Source: Diplosphaera chodatii (Eukaryota; Chlorophyta; Trebouxiophyceae; Prasiolales; Stichococcaceae). Taken from it: DNA of 64,000 nt. Where the stretch lies: contig JAALGY010000015.1 in assembly GCA_032358165.1 (NCBI GenBank), positions 2,790,001-2,854,000 on the forward strand, in the 5' to 3' direction. The position numbers were made by a program, and so were the translations under genes. Shown here piece by piece: positions 63,251 through 64,000 of this stretch. Below the pieces are notes generated by a model. It saw only the letters and a list, made by a program, of their open reading frames with translations, was not told the origin of the DNA and did no database searches. Numbering within the stretch: the stretch's first letter is position 1; each line of letters opens with the position of its first letter.

Positions 63251-64000
63251 ATGCCGCCGTCGGGCACGACGGTAGTGCGCGACCGGCCCAACCAGCGGTG
63301 GACGGTCACAGAGGAGTCCGCACTTCGCCGAGGCGTTGCCAAGTGCGCTGTATACTGCAGCACTTTGCAGAGGACTCTCGGTTGTGTCTGCCTGCTCACA
63401 TTATGGCGTTGCGAGAAGCCTCGCACCAGTCAGAAGCAGCTGCCGAGCTGTGTAGGCGCCCTCAAGCTTACACCTTGCCGCCTGTACTACAGACACGGCG
63501 TTGGGAAGTGGCAGCAGGTCATCACCGACCCCGACGAAGACATCGGCCCACAGCTGAAGGCCCGTCCAATGTCGACCTGAAGGTGCGGGCGGCGCATGAT
63601 GTACAGCCAGATGCATGCAATGCCATGCACAGTATACACTAGGATGCCTCATACTTGGGGGGCCACAGTAGGATGCCTCATGCCGTGTGGCTGCCGCTGC
63701 GTGCATCGCGTTGGAGGTAGGTTCAGATTTGCAACATGGGCTGCACGCAGGACAAGTGGCGCAACATGCGTGAGAAGCCGGCCAAGGCTTCAGCGCAGAA
63801 GCGGCTGAGGCGACCAAGCGTGGAGGTGACTCCATGCCTGCTCAGCTCCCTGCTTGTGATCGACACGCCTGAGAGGCTGCGCACGGCCTGCTCCGCATCC
63901 AGCGGGTGGCAGCAGCAGCGCAGATATGATAGCTGCTGCAAGGCAGACCTGGCACTCAGGACTGTGCTACTATGTCGGCTTTGCCCAACTGCAGCAACAG
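63251..64000 (+). CDS. SMH/TRB-like Myb (telobox) DNA-binding protein, partial, apparent frameshift
   Basis: N-terminal part of a single-Myb-histone / telomere-repeat-binding type protein, running off the window end. Exon 63251-63342 (MPPSGTTVVRDRPNQRWTVT; the acidic WTxEE-like start of the Myb repeat), 63493-63582 (KHGVGKWQQVITDPD...), 63751-63825 (DKWRNMREKPAKASAQKR). The family's telobox signature, SNVDLKDKWRN, is present across the second and third exons, but SNVDLK (63565-63582) is in a different frame from GKWQQVITDPDEDIGPQLKA just before it. The second exon is 90 nt, whereas 91 would restore both the frame and the splice phase. So one base is missing near 63561-63565: a real mutation or an assembly error. 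A downstream linker-histone-like domain, typical of SMH proteins, would lie outside the window. Confidence 0.72.

Overview
The window is nuclear DNA of a green alga (Chlorophyta; a trebouxiophyte or chlorophycean fits best, species not determinable). Genes are split into many short exons by introns with GTGAG/GTGCG-type donors and TGCAG-type acceptors. Coding DNA is GC-rich, interstitial plant-type telomere motifs (TTTAGGG) occur, and the families are plant/algal: a papain protease with a granulin-like tail, a fasciclin protein, an SMH/TRB-like Myb and an HSA32-like family. There are no operons, CRISPR arrays, rRNA or recognisable tRNA genes. Gene models were built by hand from reading frame, splice dinucleotides, splice phase and family motifs.

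Layout: 1-1307 nothing assigned; 1308-5351 (+) SLC43-like MFS transporter; 5779-7160 (-) ribosomal protein S23; 8001-10733 (+) cysteine protease; 11688-14315 (+) CECR5-like HAD phosphatase; 15589-20251 (+) unrecognised 789-residue protein; 21824-24360 (-), 24724-27512 (-) and 27875-30495 (+) three phosphosulfolactate-synthase/HSA32-like paralogs; 31308-33762 (+) secreted LRR protein; 34348-38349 (+) F-box/LRR-like protein; 38678-40942 (-) secreted fasciclin protein with a ShK-like segment; 41664-45832 (-) glycosyltransferase-like membrane or secreted protein; 46946-59121 (-) XPG/UVH3/ERCC5 DNA-repair nuclease; 60196-61483 (+) unrecognised protein; 63251 to beyond the window (+) SMH/TRB-like Myb protein with an apparent 1-base frameshift.

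The most unusual locus is 21.4-30.5 kb. Three diverged copies of the ComA/HSA32 family (PF02679-type) lie side by side with largely shared exon boundaries, two on the minus strand and the third diverging across a 362-bp shared promoter. The first copy has a second, tandem version of its terminal exon. Plant HSA32 acts in heat-acclimation memory and archaeal ComA makes a sulfonate; which role applies here, and why there are three copies, cannot be read from the DNA.

Other points: at least seven GC-AG introns; a double telo-box upstream of RPS23, with a putative telo-box-binding Myb gene in the same window; a long low-complexity spacer in XPG; and a perfect hairpin at 20444-20471.
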